A stretch of DNA of 43,047 nucleotides from Bacteroides sp. (GCA_014801225.1 JAAVEO010000037.1:1-43047); one strand, 5' to 3'. Positions 18,797 through 26,753 are shown, counted from the first letter of the stretch. Notes: generated from the letters alone by a model not told the origin. Numbers and translations are program-made.

Positions 18797-18841
18797 AATA
18801 TAGGAGAAATAATTTAAAAAGCTAATAAGAGGTATTACATA

Positions 18842-18872
18842 AAAGCCTTCATCCGCTGCGGATGAAGGCTTT
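18842..18872. terminator. Bidirectional terminator between convergent genes
   Basis: Arms 18842-18854 and 18860-18872 (AAAGCCTTCATCC and its complement) pair perfectly around a five-base loop. Flanking A and T tracts let it serve both the plus gene ending at 18796 and the minus gene ending at 18897. Confidence 0.88.
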
Positions 18873-18896
18873 ATTTATTTGAGTGGACGTTGTGTG

Positions 18897-19670
18897 TTAT
18901 TTTAGAAGCGCAAGAAGGTGGTTGAGTCCCTCCGGGCTTCCGGCTGCTACGGAGACACCGCGTCTATCGGCAAGACGATGTTGTTTTCCTCCGGCTTCGG
19001 TCACTATAAGGAGGCCTGCTTCCACATCCCACGGATTGAGGTTGAGCTCCCAATAGGCATCAATGAATCCGGCTCCCACATAGCAGAGGTCGAGTGCCGC
19101 CGATCCGAGGCGCCTGATTCCTCTCACTCTCGGGGCTATATTGAGGATATTTTCAAGATTATTATCGGGATTATCAGCCTTGTCATAAGGTACTCCGGTA
19201 GCCATCACGCATTCTTCCAACGGTTTGGCTTCCGCGCAATGGATAGGAGCTCCGTTGAGCCAGGCTCCTTTCCCTTTTATTGCATGGAAAATCTCTCCGA
19301 GATAGGGTGCATTCACTATAGCTCCTACCGTCTCGCCATATCTTTGTAGAGCGATGGAGACACAGAATACGGGGAGACCTTGACTGAAATTGGTAGTGCC
19401 GTCAAGAGGGTCTATCACCCATTTCCATTCCGAATCAGTGTCACCCATACTTCCCGATTCCTCCGAGAGAATGGAATGGCCGGGACAACACTCAAGGATA
19501 TGATCCGTGAGGAGACGTTCGGATGCTTTGTCAGCGGCGGTGACAACATCGCTCGCATTCTGCTTGGTCTGTATCTGCAATCCGTGGCGACGGAAATATT
19601 CAAGCTGCAAATCGCCGGCTTCACGCGCCCAGGCTATTGCTTTAGAGATATAATTCTCAGTCTGAGTCAT
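18897..19670 (-). CDS. Inositol monophosphatase family protein (SuhB-like)
   Basis: 257 residues, cytoplasmic. The metal-binding signature is intact: EE at 70-71 (ILSEESG), DPLDGTTNF from D87 to F95, and the C-terminal WDVEAGLLIVTEAGG. This superfamily covers myo-inositol-1-phosphatase, SuhB, fructose-1,6-bisphosphatase and the CysQ nucleotidase; the length and the DPLDGTTNF form favour the inositol monophosphatase/SuhB branch. The start lies 45 bases after the EamA transporter stop on the same strand with no terminator between, so they are probably co-transcribed. The actual substrate cannot be assigned. Confidence 0.93.
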   Translation of the reverse strand: MTQTENYISKAIAWAREAGDLQLEYFRRHGLQIQTKQNASDVVTAADKASERLLTDHILECCPGHSILSEESGSMGDTDSEWKWVIDPLDGTTNFSQGLPVFCVSIALQRYGETVGAIVNAPYLGEIFHAIKGKGAWLNGAPIHCAEAKPLEECVMATGVPYDKADNPDNNLENILNIAPRVRGIRRLGSAALDLCYVGAGFIDAYWELNLNPWDVEAGLLIVTEAGGKQHRLADRRGVSVAAGSPEGLNHLLALLK

Positions 19671-19715
19671 ACTTGTAGGGTCTTGGAGCGGACCCCGGCA
19701 AGCCAGGGCCCGTGA

Positions 19716-20663
19716 TTACTTGTTGTTGCGGTTGCGGAGACGAGGGAATTCAAGGCTCACTTTGTCGGATATCACAAGACCTCCGATAATCAGAACACAG
19801 CCGATATAGCCGAGAATATATACGTGTTCTCCGAAGACGAAATAGGCCGCTATCATAGTAACTAACGGCTGCATGTAAATATAATTGTTTGCCGTCACTG
19901 CTCCCAATACTTTCATAGCTTCGTTCCATAATAGATAAGCCACGATTGAGCACATTATGACAAGGAAGAGGAGATTGAGCAAGAAATGCGGCTGACTCAT
20001 ATCGAATAAAAGGTGCAGATGCATAGGCTCATGTTGGATAAGAAGCAGAGGTATCGCCGTCAGTACTCCGTAGAAGAAGAGTTTGCGAGTGATGAAAAGA
20101 CTCGTATAGTTGGGTATCAGACGTCTTACAGCCACTGTATATACAGCCCAGCTTACAGCGGAGGATAGCGCCAGGATATCACCGGCCGGTTTTATCTCAA
20201 ATCCCTCGCCGTGACTGAAAATAATACATCCCACTCCTGTGAAGGCAATCAATGATCCGAGCGCCACTCCTAAATTGATTCGGAGTTTGAATACTATCGC
20301 CATCAATAAGGTGGTGAAGATAGGCGACATTGCGGAGAGCAACGATACATTGCCGGTAGTGGTATGCTGGAGAGCATAATTCTCAGTGATGAAATAGATT
20401 GAGCCGGCACACATGCCGCATACCAGGAATTGGAGTTCATCTTTCCAATTGTTGGAAAGTATCTTGCGGAATGTCATGCAGAGCATAATCAGATACGCGA
20501 GTGCAAAACGGTAGACGTAAGTCTCTACGGGGGTAAATCCTCCCTGTTCCATTAATACTTTGGAGCTGATAAATGATGTGCCCCAGCTGGATACGGTAAT
20601 AAGGGCTCCCAGATGTGCGAGGGGAACCAGATATTTTGATGCTTTGGAAGTTCTTGAGGTCAT
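19716..20663 (-). CDS. DMT superfamily transporter, EamA family
   Basis: 315 residues with about ten hydrophobic segments in two EamA repeats. The first repeat begins LAHLGALITVSSWGTSFISSKVL and includes FRFALAYL-type helices (YRFALAYLIMLCM) and a helix ending TLLMAIVFKLRI. The second begins GDILALSSAVSWAVYTVAVR and ends in YIGCVLIIGGLVIS. Such proteins export or import small metabolites and amino acids across the inner membrane; the substrate is unknown. A -7 box (TAATTTTG, complement of 20765-20772) lies about 100 bases upstream; no clear -33 partner was seen. Confidence 0.92.
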   Translation of the reverse strand: MTSRTSKASKYLVPLAHLGALITVSSWGTSFISSKVLMEQGGFTPVETYVYRFALAYLIMLCMTFRKILSNNWKDELQFLVCGMCAGSIYFITENYALQHTTTGNVSLLSAMSPIFTTLLMAIVFKLRINLGVALGSLIAFTGVGCIIFSHGEGFEIKPAGDILALSSAVSWAVYTVAVRRLIPNYTSLFITRKLFFYGVLTAIPLLLIQHEPMHLHLLFDMSQPHFLLNLLFLVIMCSIVAYLLWNEAMKVLGAVTANNYIYMQPLVTMIAAYFVFGEHVYILGYIGCVLIIGGLVISDKVSLEFPRLRNRNNK

Positions 20664-20764
20664 GGTTTTGTCTAAGGTTGCAGATGCCGCGGCCGATGTT
20701 CTTAAGCAGAGGAATAATATTCCGGTGAGCTCAAAAAATAGGCGTGCACCGATGGTTTCAGTCG

Positions 20765-20772
20765 CAAAATTA
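20765..20772 (-). promoter_or_regulatory. Possible -7 box for the EamA transporter gene
   Basis: TAATTTTG on the minus strand matches TAnnTTTG. Upstream at the right distance only a T-run is present instead of TTTG, so this is weaker than the other promoters in the window. Confidence 0.4.
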
Positions 20773-20960
20773 GTAAATAATTCACAATCCGAAAAATATT
20801 CCTGCTCCCAATCCCTCCGTTAATTCCAATTTCTTCAAATACCCCAATAATTCCAATTTCTCCTTTTCCCTATAAAAGTCTTTATTCATCCGTTGAACCT
20901 TTTGCTCTCCGATATTGTTGAAAAGCAAAATGAAATTCTTAACAAATATATTTAAGATCT

Positions 20961-21122
20961 ATGAAAAAGTACAGATGCACCGTTTGTGATTGGATTTATG
21001 ATCCCGAGGTAGGCGATCCCGATAGCGGTATTGCTCCCGGAACAGCATTCGAAGATATTCCCGATTCCTGGGTATGTCCCGTTTGTGGAGTTGGTAAAGA
21101 AGATTTTGAGGTAGAGCCGTAA
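20961..21122 (+). CDS. Rubredoxin
   Basis: 53 residues, too short for usual cut-offs but unmistakable. It begins [15 protein letters not shown] and ends [17 protein letters not shown]. The four iron ligands are the two CxxC pairs YRCTVCDW and VCPVCGV, with the conserved [11 protein letters not shown] loop between. Rubredoxins carry one electron on a single Fe(Cys)4 centre, in anaerobes often to rubrerythrin or superoxide reductase in oxidative defence. The ATG at 20961 follows an AT-rich leader; a terminator follows at 21179. The next gene on the same strand is a Fur-family regulator, which fits an iron or peroxide theme, but they are separate transcription units. Confidence 0.97.
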   Translation: MKKYRCTVCDWIYDPEVGDPDSGIAPGTAFEDIPDSWVCPVCGVGKEDFEVEP

Positions 21123-21178
21123 GACATTGCCTCAGGCTTCGGACTGATGCTGTTTTAACAATTCACGAAAAAGAAATC

Positions 21179-21207
21179 AAAGGAGGGCTTAGGCTCTCCT
21201 TTTTTTG
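21179..21207 (+). terminator. Intrinsic terminator after rubredoxin
   Basis: Stem AAAGGAGGGC (21179-21188), loop TTAG, arm 21193-21202, ten pairs including one G-T. A run of T to 21207 follows. It lies 57 bases past the rubredoxin stop. Confidence 0.85.
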
Positions 21208-21211
21208 AATG

Positions 21212-21258
21212 GAAGAATACCATGAAAGAAGAATACCATGAAATAGGTAATATTCTTC
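21212..21258 (+). repeat. Tandem 16-base repeat plus inverted half, candidate operator
   Basis: GAAGAATACCATGAAA occurs twice head to tail with no gap (21212-21227, 21228-21243). TATTCTTC at 21251-21258 is the complement of GAAGAATA, so the second repeat also forms an inverted repeat with a 15-base spacer. The array ends six bases before the -33 box of the fur promoter, a typical position for an operator. The binding protein is not known; autoregulation by the Fur-family protein is inference. Confidence 0.6.
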
Positions 21259-21263
21259 GGGAA

Positions 21264-21295
21264 TTTGGTCGCCTCCCGTTAAATCATTAAATTTG
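21264..21295 (+). promoter_or_regulatory. Promoter of the Fur-family gene
   Basis: TTTG (21264-21267), 20 bases, TAAATTTG (21288-21295): a full Bacteroidota consensus match. Transcription should start near 21303, which rules out translation starts further upstream. Confidence 0.82.
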
Positions 21296-21349
21296 CATCT
21301 CTGTTATCCTTTATTCTCCTCTCCTCGTGAAGGCCGGCGGACTGACTTC

Positions 21350-21850
21350 TTGAATACCAAACGAAACACATCAGTGGAAAGCAATCAACAGCTCAATGAT
21401 ATCACACAGCGCTTCGTCAGCTTCCTGAAAGCGCGTCGTCTCCGCAAAACGCCGGAGCGCATGGCTATACTTGAAGAAGTGACAGGATGCGGTTCGCATT
21501 TTGAAGTGGAGGATATCTACACTCGTCTTGATTCCAAAGGGTATCATGTAAGCCGGGCTACAGTCTACAGCACCATTGAACTCCTCTGTCAATGCGGCAT
21601 CACACGCCGCCTCCTTTTTGACATGCACCAGTCATATTATGAATTGACCGGTCGGAATCATATCCACCTTGTATGTATGGAGTGCGGACGCATTAAGGAA
21701 GTGGACGAGCCGGAAGCCGGAGAAAACCTTCTGCAGATGCGCTTTCCCGGATTCTCCACATCATATTGCTCCTCTATAGTATATGGAGTATGCTCACGTT
21801 GTCAGCGCAGAGCGCGGGCTGCTGCAAAGGAGAAAAAGAAAAATTCATGA
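21350..21850 (+). CDS. Fur family transcriptional repressor
   Basis: 166 residues if started at TTG 21350; GTG at 21374 is the alternative. The frame is open back to a TTG at 21293, but that codon lies inside the promoter -7 box, so it cannot be the start. There is no ATG. The N-terminal winged helix is clear: ITQRFVSFLKARRLRKTPER, then HFEVEDIYTRLDSKGYHVSRATVYSTIELL. The C-terminal part has HIHLVCMECGRIKEVDEP and VYGVCSRCQRR, the two CxxC pairs of the structural zinc site. Whether it is Fur, PerR or Zur cannot be decided from these residues. The upstream repeat at 21212-21258 is a candidate operator, and the rubredoxin next door hints at iron or peroxide. Confidence 0.9.
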   Translation: MNTKRNTSVESNQQLNDITQRFVSFLKARRLRKTPERMAILEEVTGCGSHFEVEDIYTRLDSKGYHVSRATVYSTIELLCQCGITRRLLFDMHQSYYELTGRNHIHLVCMECGRIKEVDEPEAGENLLQMRFPGFSTSYCSSIVYGVCSRCQRRARAAAKEKKKNS

Positions 21851-21878
21851 AAAATTATCGGAATTTTTCTTTTCCCCG

Positions 21879-21909
21879 TTGCATCGTATGGAATAAATGT
21901 TTAATTTTG
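21879..21909 (+). promoter_or_regulatory. Promoter of the DUF1015 gene
   Basis: TTG (21879-21881), 20 bases, TAATTTTG (21902-21909). Predicted start near 21916, leader about 50 bases. The -33 box is 28 bases beyond the fur stop codon. Confidence 0.78.
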
Positions 21910-21966
21910 CCATTGCATTACGAAAACCAATTCAAAACATCATAATACCAAACAAATCTAAACACC

Positions 21967-23214
21967 ATGGCAAGAGTAAAACCCTTCAAGGGGGTACGCC
22001 CCCCGAAAGAACTCGTTGAAGAGGTAGTATCCCGTCCTTATGACGTTCTCAACAGCGAAGAGGCCCGCAAAGAGGCCGAGGGCAACGAAAAATCTCTCTA
22101 TCATATCATCAAGCCCGAGATCGACTTTGAGGTCGGTTTCGACGAGCATGCTCCCGAAGTGTACGACAAGGCTGTGGAGAACTTCAAAAAATTCCAGAAA
22201 GAAGGTTGGCTCGTACAGGACGAAAAGGAACAGTACTATATCTATGCTCAGACTATGGACGGCCGTACTCAGTATGGTTTCGTAGTAGGCGCATGGGTCA
22301 ACGACTATATGGAAGGTCGTATCAAGAAGCACGAGCTCACTCGCCGCGACAAAGAGGAAGACCGCATGAAACATGTGCGTGTCAACAATGCCAACATTGA
22401 GCCCGTATTCTTCGCTTTCCCCGACAATGAGGCTCTTGAGCAGATTATCCGTGATGTCACTGCAAAGGCTCCCGAGTATGACTTTGTTGCGCCCGATGGT
22501 TTCGGTCATACCCTTTGGGTAATTGATGATGATGCCACAATCGCCAAGGTGACTGAGGAATTTGAGAAAATCCCCAATCTCTATATCGCCGATGGTCACC
22601 ACCGTAGCGCCGCTGCCGCTCTCGTAGGCAACGAGAAAGCTCAGAACAATCCTGACCATAAGGGTGACGAGGAATACAACTACTTCCTCGCGGTAGCTTT
22701 CCCCGCTTCTCACCTCAAGATCATCGATTACAACCGTGTGGTACGCGATCTCAACGGTCTCACTCCCGAACAGTTCCTTGATAAGGTGCGCGAGAACTTC
22801 GAGGTTGAGGAGAAGGGTGAGGAAATCTATCAGCCCAATGCTCTTCACAATTTCGCTCTCTATCTCGATGGCAAATGGTACTCCCTCACTGCCAAGCCCG
22901 GCACATACAATGATCAGGATCCCATCGGAGTGCTTGACGTGACTGTAAGCTCCGATCTTATCCTTCGTGACATTCTCGGTATCACTGACCTCCGTAGCGA
23001 CAAACGTATCGACTTCGTAGGTGGTATCCGCGGTCTCGGTGAGCTCAAACGTCGTGTAGATAGCGGTGAGATGAAGATGGCGCTCGCCCTCTATCCCGTC
23101 ACTATGGATCAGCTCATTAATATTGCCGATACCGGCAACATCATGCCTCCCAAGACCACATGGTTTGAGCCCAAGCTCCGCTCCGGTCTTGTGATTCATA
23201 AACTCGACGATTAA
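21967..23214 (+). CDS. DUF1015 family protein
   Basis: 415 residues, acidic, no export signal. The family pattern is clear from the start (MARVKPFKGVRPPKE, VVSRPYDVLNSEEAR) through SLYHIIKPEID, the YIADGHHRSAAA block (about 207-218) and the closing AALYPVTMDQLINIAD-type helix with MPPKTTWFEPKLRSG. DUF1015 proteins are widespread; in many Bacteroidota the gene follows serC and serA, which hints at a link to serine or phosphoserine metabolism, but here it stands alone with its own promoter and terminator. Codon use is strongly biased to GAG, AAG, CTC and ATC, unlike the neighbours, which suggests high expression. Biochemical function is unproven. Confidence 0.93.
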   Translation: MARVKPFKGVRPPKELVEEVVSRPYDVLNSEEARKEAEGNEKSLYHIIKPEIDFEVGFDEHAPEVYDKAVENFKKFQKEGWLVQDEKEQYYIYAQTMDGRTQYGFVVGAWVNDYMEGRIKKHELTRRDKEEDRMKHVRVNNANIEPVFFAFPDNEALEQIIRDVTAKAPEYDFVAPDGFGHTLWVIDDDATIAKVTEEFEKIPNLYIADGHHRSAAAALVGNEKAQNNPDHKGDEEYNYFLAVAFPASHLKIIDYNRVVRDLNGLTPEQFLDKVRENFEVEEKGEEIYQPNALHNFALYLDGKWYSLTAKPGTYNDQDPIGVLDVTVSSDLILRDILGITDLRSDKRIDFVGGIRGLGELKRRVDSGEMKMALALYPVTMDQLINIADTGNIMPPKTTWFEPKLRSGLVIHKLDD

Positions 23215-23269
23215 TCTCCACTTTCACGGCGGATAATAATTTTCCGCCATGGTGGCAATCGCATAAAGT

Positions 23270-23315
23270 GCCCGCGGTCTCCCTCTTTTCCAATCGGGGC
23301 CGCGGGCTCTCTTTT
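23270..23315 (+). terminator. Intrinsic terminator after the DUF1015 gene
   Basis: GCCCGCGG (23270-23277) pairs with CCGCGGGC (23300-23307) across a 22-base loop, followed by TCTCTTTTT. A second small hairpin (GGCGGA/TCCGCC, near 23228-23247) lies between it and the stop codon. Confidence 0.8.
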
Positions 23316-23364
23316 TGAGCCCGTATTTCTTTCCCGTTAAATACATTTATTAAAGAATATCGCA

Positions 23365-23949
23365 ATGAAAGATTTTACTCCGGTTTCTTTCTCTACCCTT
23401 GTCAGTGAAATTCCCGAGCTCCTCGCTTCCCGAGCTTCTCTCCCGGAAAAGTGGAAAGAATTGTCCACTATGACGAGGGAGGCCCTCTCTCGTGAGGCTC
23501 TACCTCTTTATTCCAATATAAAGAAGGGAGATGTGGCCGAATTCGAGAAGAAGTTGAATGAAGCGATCGACTTTTCCAATGCCGATTCTCTACTATCGCT
23601 CATAAGGGGAGCCTTCTCAGAATTCCTCTATGATGAATTTTCCCAACTGGAATCACACTATTGCGATCTTCTTTATATTATCTTTAATATTGTTAGTGGA
23701 GGAGTAAAATCGTTTCAGATACGCCCCGGCGTAATAGAAGTGGTCACAGTCTCCCAATTCTCTATTTTCTATACCACTACATCTTTGCATCTTATATTCA
23801 ATCTGCGTGGTTCGGCTGAGGAAGCTTTCGGAAAGGCTCAGCTGCCGGCTGCGGAAGAAGAAGAGAGAATCGGAGTCAGTTTCTCGGCATTCGATCGTAC
23901 CATCGACCGCTGGGTGCGTCTTACGACCACAACCCACGAGAAATATTAA
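23365..23949 (+). CDS. Hypothetical protein, not recognised
   Basis: 194 residues, no signal peptide and no membrane segment, so probably cytoplasmic. The first 110 residues are mostly helical and charged (SEIPELLASRASLPEKWKEL, FEKKLNEAIDFSNADSLLSL), with a cysteine in SHYCDLLYIIFNIV. The rest alternates short strands (VKSFQIRPGVIEVVTVSQF, SIFYTTTSLHLIFNLRG) and ends in a charged stretch with DRTIDRWVRLTTT. I do not recognise the family. The ATG at 23365 follows an AT-rich leader after the DUF1015 terminator. No partner gene is evident: downstream comes a porin with its own leader. Coding status is supported by the long open frame, sensible composition and clean spacing. Confidence 0.72.
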   Translation: MKDFTPVSFSTLVSEIPELLASRASLPEKWKELSTMTREALSREALPLYSNIKKGDVAEFEKKLNEAIDFSNADSLLSLIRGAFSEFLYDEFSQLESHYCDLLYIIFNIVSGGVKSFQIRPGVIEVVTVSQFSIFYTTTSLHLIFNLRGSAEEAFGKAQLPAAEEEERIGVSFSAFDRTIDRWVRLTTTTHEKY

Positions 23950-24033
23950 AAACCGTAAGTCTGAGTAATAAATATTTTCGGCTATAAAATTCAAATATGC
24001 TCCGGGATGAAGAGGCGCTACAAATTTTTTTTG

Positions 24034-24041
24034 TAATTTTG
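24034..24041 (+). promoter_or_regulatory. -7 box of the porin-like gene
   Basis: TAATTTTG matches TAnnTTTG. No TTTG is found 19-21 bases upstream, so the promoter may need an activator or be weak. It implies a leader of about 130 bases that contains the structure at 24055-24103. Confidence 0.5.
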
Positions 24042-24054
24042 ACGCGTAATCCGA

Positions 24055-24103
24055 ATCAGCTTTCCTAAAAGCTTCCATACTCTCGTATGGGAGGTGAGCT
24101 GAT
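24055..24103 (+). promoter_or_regulatory. Structured 5' leader with alternative hairpins
   Basis: ATCAGCT (24055-24061) pairs with AGCTGAT (24097-24103), enclosing an inner hairpin TTCCATAC/GTATGGGA (24073-24080 with 24085-24092, one G-T pair). A competing hairpin, AGCTTT (24058-24063) with AAAGCT (24068-24073), uses the same 5' bases and would break the outer helix. The leader ends about 75 bases before the ATG. This resembles a two-state leader, but the ligand, if any, is unknown. Confidence 0.5.
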
Positions 24104-24178
24104 AGAGAAACTTCGATAAGATTTTTTAACATCCGGCGCATAGCGCTATCGTACTAACCTATACCTTATAATCGTTAA

Positions 24179-25219
24179 ATGAGAAATCTCATCTTTGGCG
24201 CGGCAGCTGCCATGCTTTTGCCTGTAGCCGCTTTCGCACAAGACCAGGATAAGGACGCCACCACGACCGATATCCTCAAAATCGATGTCTACGCTCGTGT
24301 GGACTGGCAGCTTGACAATACCGATGGACATACCGTAGGATCCAATACCGGTTTCGAGGGTAAATACCTCGGTTTCCGAATAGATGGAAAAATAGTTGAT
24401 GGATTGACATATTCATGGCGCCAGCGTCTCTACAAGGCACACTCGGATAATGCTTTCTTCGATAATACCGATTGGCTCTATCTTGATTACAAGCTTGACC
24501 GATGGAATTTTAGTGCCGGTAAGCAGATTGTAGGTATCGGAGGATATGAATATGATCTTGCTCCCTTCAATCTCTTCGGGGCTTCCGTGTTTGTCAACAA
24601 TATCCCTTGCTATGATCTTGGTGCCTCTGTCGGTTATCAGGTGTCGGCATCCGATCATCTAATGCTACAGGCCACTCAGAGCCCTTTCTATACCAAGCAA
24701 CAGCGTAATATGTACGCTTATAACCTTATGTGGACCGGTAGCCACGGATGTTTCTCTCCGATTTGGTCGGTCAACATGGTGGAGTATGACAAAGGAAAAT
24801 ATATCTCCTATATTGCTCTCGGAAATAAATTCGATATGGAGAAGGTAAGCCTCCAGCTTGATCTTATGAACCGTGCCGCCTCCGGACAAACCTATTTCTT
24901 CAAGGATTGCTCCGTGATGGCCGACCTCTCTTATCGCCCCTCTGTGCATTGGAATATTCATGGCAAATACACCTACGATGTCAACCATGCCGAGAAACAT
25001 GCCGATCTTGCAGTCGCCCCGGGCACAGAATTGTCTATGGCCGGAGCTTTGGTGGAATATTATCCTCTCGTAAAGCGTAATACGGATCTGCGTCTCCATG
25101 CCGGATGCTATTACTCCTGGGGAAAGAACGCCAATACTGCCGATCTGATGCAGGATAAGACGGTGTTCTTTAGCGTTGGTCTCACATGGCATATGAACGC
25201 TTTCACTCTCCGTCGCTGA
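24179..25219 (+). CDS. Porin-like outer membrane beta-barrel protein
   Basis: 346 residues. The N-terminus MRNLIFGAAAAMLLPVAAFA is a signal peptide with a cut expected before QDQDKD. The mature part is a run of amphipathic strands with aromatic ends (YARVDWQLDN, GKYLGFRIDGKIVDGLTYSW, WNFSAGKQIVGIGGYEYD) and it ends in VGLTWHMNAFTLRR, close to the C-terminal strand signal of barrel proteins. It resembles the phosphate-selective or general porin fold; SAGKQIVG recalls the OprP-type repeat. Substrate is unknown. The Gate-domain membrane protein starts 105 bases downstream with no terminator between, so outer and inner membrane partners for one solute are possible. Confidence 0.82.
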   Translation: MRNLIFGAAAAMLLPVAAFAQDQDKDATTTDILKIDVYARVDWQLDNTDGHTVGSNTGFEGKYLGFRIDGKIVDGLTYSWRQRLYKAHSDNAFFDNTDWLYLDYKLDRWNFSAGKQIVGIGGYEYDLAPFNLFGASVFVNNIPCYDLGASVGYQVSASDHLMLQATQSPFYTKQQRNMYAYNLMWTGSHGCFSPIWSVNMVEYDKGKYISYIALGNKFDMEKVSLQLDLMNRAASGQTYFFKDCSVMADLSYRPSVHWNIHGKYTYDVNHAEKHADLAVAPGTELSMAGALVEYYPLVKRNTDLRLHAGCYYSWGKNANTADLMQDKTVFFSVGLTWHMNAFTLRR

Positions 25220-25324
25220 TGGCATTAGGTCTCCTATGTCACAATATATTTATAAGAATTTCATAAAACGTCTTTTTCAAAAAACAACTTTTACTTTTAT
25301 AAGAACTAACTTGATTTATTTATA

Positions 25325-26521
25325 ATGGAACAATCCTTCGAACCATCGGCTACTCCCGGCACAAAGGAGATAGCCGCTAAGAAGAAGAATACGATCCTTT
25401 CAAAATGGTCCGGGATAATATGCCTCGTGATTGTTTTTGGTCTCTTCTATCTTATCGGGCAGGTAATGGGAATGGCGAATATGCTCAATACCCTTATGCA
25501 TACCGCCCACGATCTGCTTCTCAATACAGTGTTCTATCTTATGGGTATTTGTGTGCTCACAGGAGCCTTGGGCCATATATTCGTGGAGTTCGGTGTGGTG
25601 AAGCTTCTCGAGCGTCTGCTCCGTCCTCTTATGAAGCCTCTGTTCAATCTTCCCGGTGTGGCTTCGCTCGGAGCGGTCATGACTTTCCTCAGCGATAACC
25701 CCGCGATTATCTCTCTGGCCAACGACCGCCGTTTCTCTTCTTACTTTAAGAAATTCCAGTTTATCTCCCTTACCAACTTCGGCACAGCCTTCGGTATGGG
25801 CCTGCTCGTGATGGTATTCATGGTAGGACAGGGATATACTTGGCAACCCCTTATCGGATTTGTGGGAGCTTTCTTTGGTTGCGTCTGCTCCACTCGTATC
25901 ATGCAGTATTTCGTAATTAAGAACTATCCCCACTTCGCCACAGAGAATGTAGTGCCTGAAGAGGAGCAGCAGCAAATGGAGGATAAGCAGGATGAGAGTG
26001 GTAAATCCATCTTCGTACGTATTCTCAATTCTCTCCTTGATGGTGGTAGAAGTGGTGTCGATGTAGGTATCGCCATTATTCCCGGTGTGCTTATTATCTC
26101 CACGCTTGTGATGATTCTCACATTTGGTCCGTCGGCAAACGGTGAATACACCGGTGCCGCTTACGAAGGTGTGGAGTTTCTCCCGTGGATAGCTCAGAAG
26201 GTGGGATTTATCTTCGAATGGCTCTTCGGTTTCGATGATCCTCATCTGGTAGCGTTCCCCATCACCTCTCTCGGTGCTGTAGGTGCGGCCTTGAGCCTTG
26301 TGCCCAACTTCATTGATCAGGGTTGGGTTGATGGTAACGCTATCGCTGTCTTCACAGCTATCGGAATGTGCTGGAGCGGATATCTCTCCACTCACACAGC
26401 TATGCTTGATTCCCTCGGCTACCGCGATCTCACCTCAAAAGCAATTCTCGCCCATACCATCGGAGGTATCTTCGCTGCAGTTGTGGCCCATGTGCTCTAT
26501 CTCCTCGTCACTCTGATTTGA
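25325..26521 (+). CDS. Nucleoside recognition (Gate) domain inner membrane protein
   Basis: 398 residues with about eight hydrophobic segments. After a charged N-terminus come WSGIICLVIVFGLFYLIGQV and then a Gate-domain stretch: LLNTVFYLMGICVLTGALGH, VVKLLERLLRPLMKPLF, GAVMTFLSDNPAIISLANDR. A hydrophilic loop (about 205-235, rich in E, Q and K) splits the two halves. The second half repeats a similar plan from GVDVGIAIIPGVLIISTLVM on. Gate-domain proteins occur as parts of nucleoside and ferrous iron transporters and as the spore maturation SpmA/SpmB and YjiH groups; this protein is closest in plan to the YjiH type, substrate unknown. A perfect terminator follows. Confidence 0.82.
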   Translation: MEQSFEPSATPGTKEIAAKKKNTILSKWSGIICLVIVFGLFYLIGQVMGMANMLNTLMHTAHDLLLNTVFYLMGICVLTGALGHIFVEFGVVKLLERLLRPLMKPLFNLPGVASLGAVMTFLSDNPAIISLANDRRFSSYFKKFQFISLTNFGTAFGMGLLVMVFMVGQGYTWQPLIGFVGAFFGCVCSTRIMQYFVIKNYPHFATENVVPEEEQQQMEDKQDESGKSIFVRILNSLLDGGRSGVDVGIAIIPGVLIISTLVMILTFGPSANGEYTGAAYEGVEFLPWIAQKVGFIFEWLFGFDDPHLVAFPITSLGAVGAALSLVPNFIDQGWVDGNAIAVFTAIGMCWSGYLSTHTAMLDSLGYRDLTSKAILAHTIGGIFAAVVAHVLYLLVTLI

Positions 26522-26545
26522 TATCCCCCCTTTCCAAATACTCCG

Positions 26546-26580
26546 ACTCGCCCCGTGCCATCCACGGGGCGAGTTTTTTA
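26546..26580 (+). terminator. Intrinsic terminator after the Gate-domain gene
   Basis: ACTCGCCCCGTG (26546-26557) pairs perfectly with 26563-26574 around CCATC, followed by six T residues. Confidence 0.93.
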
Positions 26581-26753
26581 TCCCCCTGCATAAGGTAATT
26601 TTTGCATTTACTGATTTTTTTTAATCTTGTTGTCACAAAAAAATAGTGAGGTCGTTAGAAGGGTAGAAAGAGAATCAAATTTTAGATATTGATAAAGTTT
26701 TCAGTGCCAGTTTGGTCGCAAAGCTTTAGATATTCTTCTAATACATATAGCTT

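Noticed and set aside
20824..20867. Direct repeat AATTCCAATTTCTTC / AATTCCAATTTCTCC upstream of rubredoxin
   Set aside because: Two imperfect AT-rich copies in low-complexity sequence with no clear promoter relation; it may be chance.
21293..21349. TTG 21293 as the fur start
   Set aside because: The codon overlaps the -7 box TAAATTTG (21288-21295), so it lies upstream of the transcription start.
21958..23199. 413-codon minus-strand frame opposite the DUF1015 gene
   Set aside because: It arises from the codon bias of the real gene and has no recognisable domain.
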